Positions 51,692 through 54,342 of a stretch of DNA of 54,342 nucleotides are shown here, piece by piece. The DNA comes from Tieghemiomyces parasiticus. Taxonomy: Eukaryota > Kickxellomycota > Dimargaritomycetes > Dimargaritales > Dimargaritaceae. How positions within the stretch are numbered: the first letter of the stretch is position 1; each line of letters begins with the position of its first letter. The notes under the pieces were generated by a model. The model was given only the letters and a program-made list of their open reading frames with translations. It did no database searches and had not been told where the DNA came from. Position numbers and translations under genes: made by a program. The stretch spans positions 1-54,342 of the forward strand of contig JANBPT010000221.1 of NCBI GenBank assembly GCA_027575765.1, read 5' to 3'.

Positions 51692-54342
51692 ATGCAGGCA
51701 AGCAAGGCCACGCTAGACGCGGTCCATCGCAGCTACACCAGAGCGCTCGCCCCGCTCACCATCAACTCGCGTCCCCTCATCAAGGATCTCACCCTGCTCG
51801 CCGAAAAGAATATCCACGCCGCCCCGGCGGTTGTTCACGCCATCTGCTCCCGCCTCAAATCGGTAAGTCCCAATGTCCATGCGCTTCTAATCCTGTTAAC
51901 ATTCCCCTTGGTTTGCAGTGGATAGGTCATGGTACTGACAGCGCTGTAGGTGCACGGTAAGGGTGTGTGTTTCTTAGGCAAACCCGCGATTCCAATGCCG
52001 TTCTTGGCATTGGCTGTGTCGCGCGGCATCTAGCTGACTGTGGTTGCCAGCGCCTTCACCCTAGCGCTGGCTCACCTGCTCCGAGGACAACCAGGGAGCC
52101 ATACCAAAGCCTACACCCACCACGGCCGCAATCAGCAATGCATGCTTTTCGCCCTAAGCCCCCTCGCCGGCCCGGCAGCCTGGGACACCCGCTCGCACCT
52201 GTGACATGGCAGCCCGTAGAATCCACCCGTCATCGGTCTTCCGTATTGTGTAGACTTGGTCCACATACTAGCCCTCGTTAACGAGTCCTAGAATGTAGAG
52301 ATGATGCCATCGATGCTGAATCCGCAGGTCTCGGCCCTACCGCAATTCCGCAGCGCGTCGCGTCGTATGTCCCCGGCCTACACGCACACTGTGTAACCTG
52401 GGCGTCTGTCCACGTCGGCTGCGGTTCGGCTGGGCCCCGTCGCAACAGCGCTGCCGGGCCGTCAACCTACTCCTTTTGTACCCCATGACAGTGCCGTCCG
52501 GCCGGTTCAAGTCCCTACGTGGCAATTCTGCGCCGAGGTCCTCTGGTCCAATCCATGGTCCATTGGTCAAACACTTTCCTTTCAGTCCTTGCCCACCCCT
52601 AACACGCTTGGCCCCGGCGTCAAGCCTAATAAATGAAGCCCCACCCAAGCCCCCCTCCGCCATTCTCCATCTGCTTATCATTGTACCATGACCAGCACGT
52701 TTTTTCACTCTCCCATATTCCCAACTCGGTTGTACTTTGCGAGTTTGGGCGGGCGGTATCTTAACCAACCGCACTACCCTATTAGTGCGGTCATATACGA
52801 CCAGCTGTGCCCGGTCCACTAACGCCTCCTCTTCGACTCACCTTCCCTCCGTCGCCCTTTGTTCACTAGGGCCACCGCAAGGAGTGCCTACCCGCTCTCT
52901 ACCTAATCGACTCCATCTGCAAGAACGTCGGACGGGACTACCTACGTTACTTTTCCGAATCCATCCCGGGGGCTTTCGTTATTGCTTATCGCAGAATCAA
53001 CCCGAACGACCAGCACCAGTTCCGGCGCGTGCTGGAGATTTGGAAATCCTCCCCCGGCGGCCCCATTTTCCACCCACGTGCCATCGCCACGATCGATAAA
53101 GAGCTTGGGTTGGGCAAGGGGTCTGCCGCCCCGACTCAGCACCGCGCTCCGCCTGCGCAGCGTCCGGAACACGGCCATAACCATGCACATTACGGCCCCC
53201 AGCACCAGCCACCACTGCCGCCGCCATCGGCCCAGCCTCATCACTACCATCAGCCCCAGGCGACGCCACCGCTGTCCACTACCCAGACCGCGTTTACCGG
53301 CGCGAACACCAACCCGCTGGCCCTCCTCAACGCCCTGACGTCGGGCCTCACGGCCAGCATGGCTCCCGCCCAGCCCGCTGTGGGTACGGGGCTAGATTCC
53401 GCCTCACTGCTACAGTCCCTGCTTGCTTCCAACCTGCTCGGTAACATGCCCCTCCTAACTTCCTTAGCCCCCCCAGCGGCTGCCGGGGTCCCACCAGCCC
53501 TCGCGGCTACTATGTCAGCCACGCCGTTCATGCCCGCTCTTTCCACAGGGCCCACATCACCTTTCCCCACCATTACCCCGCTCGCCCCGCCGCCCTCCAC
53601 CGTGATTGAGTTCACCAATGAAGATTTGCAACAGTATGTGCCCTTCCAAGTATAAGTGCGGGTGGTTAATTATGTACCTAGAAGTTCCACTTGGTAGTTT
53701 AACCGCCCACTGTTTTTGTTATTTAACGCTGCATGTTGAAGCTCTATATCCTGTACGATAACTAATCTCAATACCCCCCCCACTGAACCTCCGCCCTACA
53801 CCTTGCGCTGGAATTGCCACGTTGTACAGGAAACGCACTGGGCTGGCCGAGCCCCTCTACGGCGCGTTGGCCCTTCACTGCCACCAGTGTGGCGCCCGGT
53901 ACCCGGATACCCCTAAGGGCCGTAAACAGCTCAGCAACCACCTAGACTGGCACTTCCGCCGCAACCGCCGGCTGAAGGAGAAACTGCGTCAGGCCCAGCC
54001 CCGTGGATGGTTGGTGAGCGAGGAGGACTGGATTGAGTCGCGTCAGTCGAGTAACGAGGAAGTGACCTCCGCCGCCATCTTTGACCAGGTGGGTAACGGC
54101 GGGACGACCAACGGGAATGGGCTGGCCCACGGGGATGGCGCGGACGGAGATGATAATAATAACCATGGAGGTGAAGTCGGGTTGGGCGAAGGCGTCGGTG
54201 GCGGCGGCAGTGACAATGATGACGATTCAGAAGAAAACGGCGAGGGTGCCGGGGCCGACGAAACCGCCCTACGTGCCATGACCGTCGGGGTACCGGCCGG
54301 CCCTCACAGTTCCACCTGCCCAGTGTGTGGTGAAAAACTCAA
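51692..54342 (+). CDS. PCF11: PCF11, pre-mRNA cleavage factor subunit (3' truncated)
   Basis: Part of cleavage and polyadenylation factor IA; it binds the Ser2-phosphorylated RNA polymerase II tail and helps both 3' processing and termination. Exons: 51692-51862, 52870-53633, and 53830 to the window edge. The first two join in phase 0 (SRLKS then GHRKECLPALYLIDSI) and complete a CTD-interacting domain of about 130 residues (LTLLAEKNIHAAPAVVHAI; DSICKNVGRDYL). A Gln/Pro/His-rich linker follows. The exon 2-3 junction uses donor GTATGT at 53634 and acceptor TACAG at 53829 (phase 2, ...EDLQ-QKRTG). This keeps the frame, whereas a later GTATAA donor would not. Exon 3 has the first zinc finger (CHQCG...HLDWHF), RGWLVSEEDWI, and the start of the second (CPVCGEKL), where the window ends. 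Intron 1 is 1,007 bp, much longer than others here. Confidence 0.93.
51863..52869 (+). other. PCF11 intron 1 (1,007 bp)
   Basis: Bounded by GTAAGT and a CACTAG acceptor. Reading on from exon 1 gives an in-frame stop near 51925. A second possible acceptor (TTTGCAG, ending near 51919) lies only 57 bases in and could define a cryptic exon. No tRNA or box C/D snoRNA was recognised. Confidence 0.7.
52628..52633 (+). promoter_or_regulatory. Poly(A) signal inside PCF11 intron 1
   Basis: Exact AATAAA with T-rich sequence about 70-110 bases downstream (CACGTTTTTTCAC). If used, it would end the transcript before the second exon. Use is inference. Confidence 0.4.

Noticed and set aside
52337..52819. 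160-codon minus-strand ORF inside PCF11 intron 1
   Set aside because: Starts at GTG, very Arg-rich, no family pattern; probably chance in GC-rich intron sequence.
53650..53655. GTATAA as donor of PCF11 intron 2
   Set aside because: It gives the wrong phase for exon 3; the GTATGT donor at 53634 keeps the frame into the zinc finger.

Overview
The window reads as a compact, fairly GC-rich fungal genome segment with few, mostly short introns and large single-exon genes. Fungal markers are a Kre6/Skn1-type beta-glucan synthesis protein, an ISN1 IMP-specific 5'-nucleotidase, a Clg1/Pho80-like cyclin, a Pom33/Tts1 pore-membrane protein and a Mit1-like CHD remodeler. A second CHD remodeler resembles animal CHD6-9 (Kismet). 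As far as I know that subfamily is not a normal part of Dikarya genomes, so an early-diverging lineage is my best guess (perhaps Zoopagomycota). The species cannot be fixed from sequence alone.

Layout. 1-1.2 kb: 3' end of a cyclin gene (+). 2.7-8.7 kb: CHD6-9-like remodeler (-). 9.6-15.3 kb: gene-poor island with two inverted, near-identical, broken mariner elements and two candidate small secreted proteins. 16.4-24.4 kb: a 2,647-residue Mit1-like remodeler (+). 24.6-30.0 kb: divergent purine-catabolism pair, ISN1 (-) and allantoinase (+). 30.2-32.6 kb: an orphan secreted protein (-) and two small secreted candidates (+). 33.7-37.9 kb: FGD-like DH-PH-FYVE Rho GEF (-). 37.9-42.3 kb: no gene I can support. 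42.3-43.7 kb: Kre6/Skn1-type GH16 protein (-). 46.4-47.7 kb: secreted pepsin-like protease (+). 49.1-50.2 kb: Pom33/Tts1/TMEM33 protein (-). 51.7 kb to the right edge: PCF11 (+, truncated), with a 1-kb first intron.

Themes. Two different CHD-type remodelers sit within 24 kb, separated by a transposon island. ISN1 and allantoinase share one promoter region containing GATA-type motifs, which fits nitrogen-regulated purine breakdown, though that regulation is inference. Wall and secretion genes fill much of the right half. The observations most worth checking are the CHD6-9-like gene, the long PCF11 intron with an internal polyadenylation signal, the split second FYVE finger of the GEF, and the mariner pair sharing the same disabling lesions.
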